DNA from: Candidatus Kapaibacterium sp.
GTDB taxonomy: Bacteria > Bacteroidota > Ignavibacteria > Kapaibacteriales > HRBIN21
Assembly (NCBI GenBank): GCA_025055465.1
Contig: JANWXA010000111.1
Coordinates: 1-6,553, forward strand
Reading direction: 5' to 3'
DNA: 6,553 bases
Shown in pieces: positions 6,309 through 6,553 of this stretch. Below the pieces are notes generated by a model. That model was given only the letters and a program-made list of their open reading frames with translations, searched no databases and had not been told where the DNA came from. The translations under genes were made by a program, and so were the position numbers. Positions within the stretch are counted from its first letter, which is position 1; each line of letters starts with the position of its first letter.

Positions 6309-6553
6309 GCCGCTCTATTGTGGTCTGACCAGCTCGGACCCGTAATCGGTAGAGATAAACCCCATTCGCAACAGGACGCCCATCATCGTCGGTGCCGTCC
6401 CACCAGATTTCGTGATACCCGGGGCTTGTGGGTATACCCGTGCCGCCTCGTAAGAAGCCGAAGGCCTCAGTCGGGGATGTTGTGGGGAAAACCATACGGC
6501 GGATGGAACGGCCGGAGGCAGTGTAGAAGCGAATCTCTATTTCCTCAGCGTTG
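6283..6553 (-). CDS. C-terminal FlgD-like Ig domain of a secreted protein (5'-truncated by the window)
   Basis: The reading frame is open from the right window edge to a TAA at 6283-6285, about 89 residues. The ATG at 6495 lies inside the domain and is not a believable start. The segment reads EIEIRFYTASGRSIRRM, then GYHEIWWDGTDDDGRPVANG, VYLYRLRV and IERRGSVARVR. This is a FlgD-type Ig-like fold: I-x-F-Y-x-x-S-G-R, W-D-G-x-D-x-x-G, G-x-Y-x-Y-x-x-x. Such domains cap many exported proteins in Bacteroidota, Ignavibacteria and relatives, and also the C-terminus of some PorU-like C25 peptidases. Lying directly before a PorV-like gene, PorU is a reasonable guess, but the catalytic part is outside the window. 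A type IX cargo or adhesin is equally possible. Confidence 0.8.
   Translation of the reverse strand, partial: NAEEIEIRFYTASGRSIRRMVFPTTSPTEAFGFLRGGTGIPTSPGYHEIWWDGTDDDGRPVANGVYLYRLRVRAGQTTIERRGSVARVR

Overview
The window is a bacterial chromosomal fragment, probably from a metagenome-type assembly. Two gene clusters face each other, and a compositionally different stretch is joined on at the left. From about position 608 rightwards, the GC-rich composition and the gene content point to the Bacteroidota/Chlorobi/Ignavibacteria/Kapabacteria group. The supporting content is a PorV/PorQ-type outer-membrane protein, a FlgD-like Ig C-terminal domain of the kind used with type IX secretion, and a membrane-domain plus HdrD-type iron-sulfur protein. 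The phylum is an inference from families, not from a marker gene.

Region 1 (1 to about 611, minus strand) is a nucleotide-sugar pyrophosphorylase-like gene. It is AT-richer (40% GC in the first 60 bases, against 63% at 1021-1080). It runs off the left edge at its 3' end and stops abruptly just inside its N-terminal nucleotide-binding loop. Region 2 (about 608-2596, plus strand) starts in the middle of a gene, in the last membrane helix of a membrane-anchored Fe-S oxidoreductase subunit. This is followed by a SixA-type phosphohistidine phosphatase. Both genes at the join are cut inside conserved sequence and have opposite orientations. Position about 606-614 is therefore a breakpoint: an assembly chimera or a real rearrangement.

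Region 3 (2597-2729) is a non-coding convergent spacer with one weak hairpin and a run of seven C.

Region 4 (2730-6553, minus strand) is a tightly packed operon read from right to left. It contains the C-terminal end of a secreted protein with a FlgD-like Ig domain (possibly PorU or a type IX cargo), a PorV/PorQ-family beta-barrel protein, and a two-domain fibronectin-III-like lipoprotein. These are followed by a short SLBB protein with a C-terminal membrane helix and a lipoprotein solute-binding protein of the SBP_bac_1 type. Three consecutive junctions are ATGA overlaps and the fourth is a longer overlap, so translational coupling is likely. All five products look exported: outer membrane, lipoprotein or periplasmic. 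No ABC permease or ATPase lies downstream of the binding protein, because the convergent phosphatase gene comes next.

No promoter is identifiable. The promoters of both clusters should lie outside the window, or on the missing side of the breakpoint. I saw no RNA gene, CRISPR array or insertion sequence. The strongest observation is the breakpoint. The most interesting intact biology is the coupled envelope operon with an orphan solute-binding protein.
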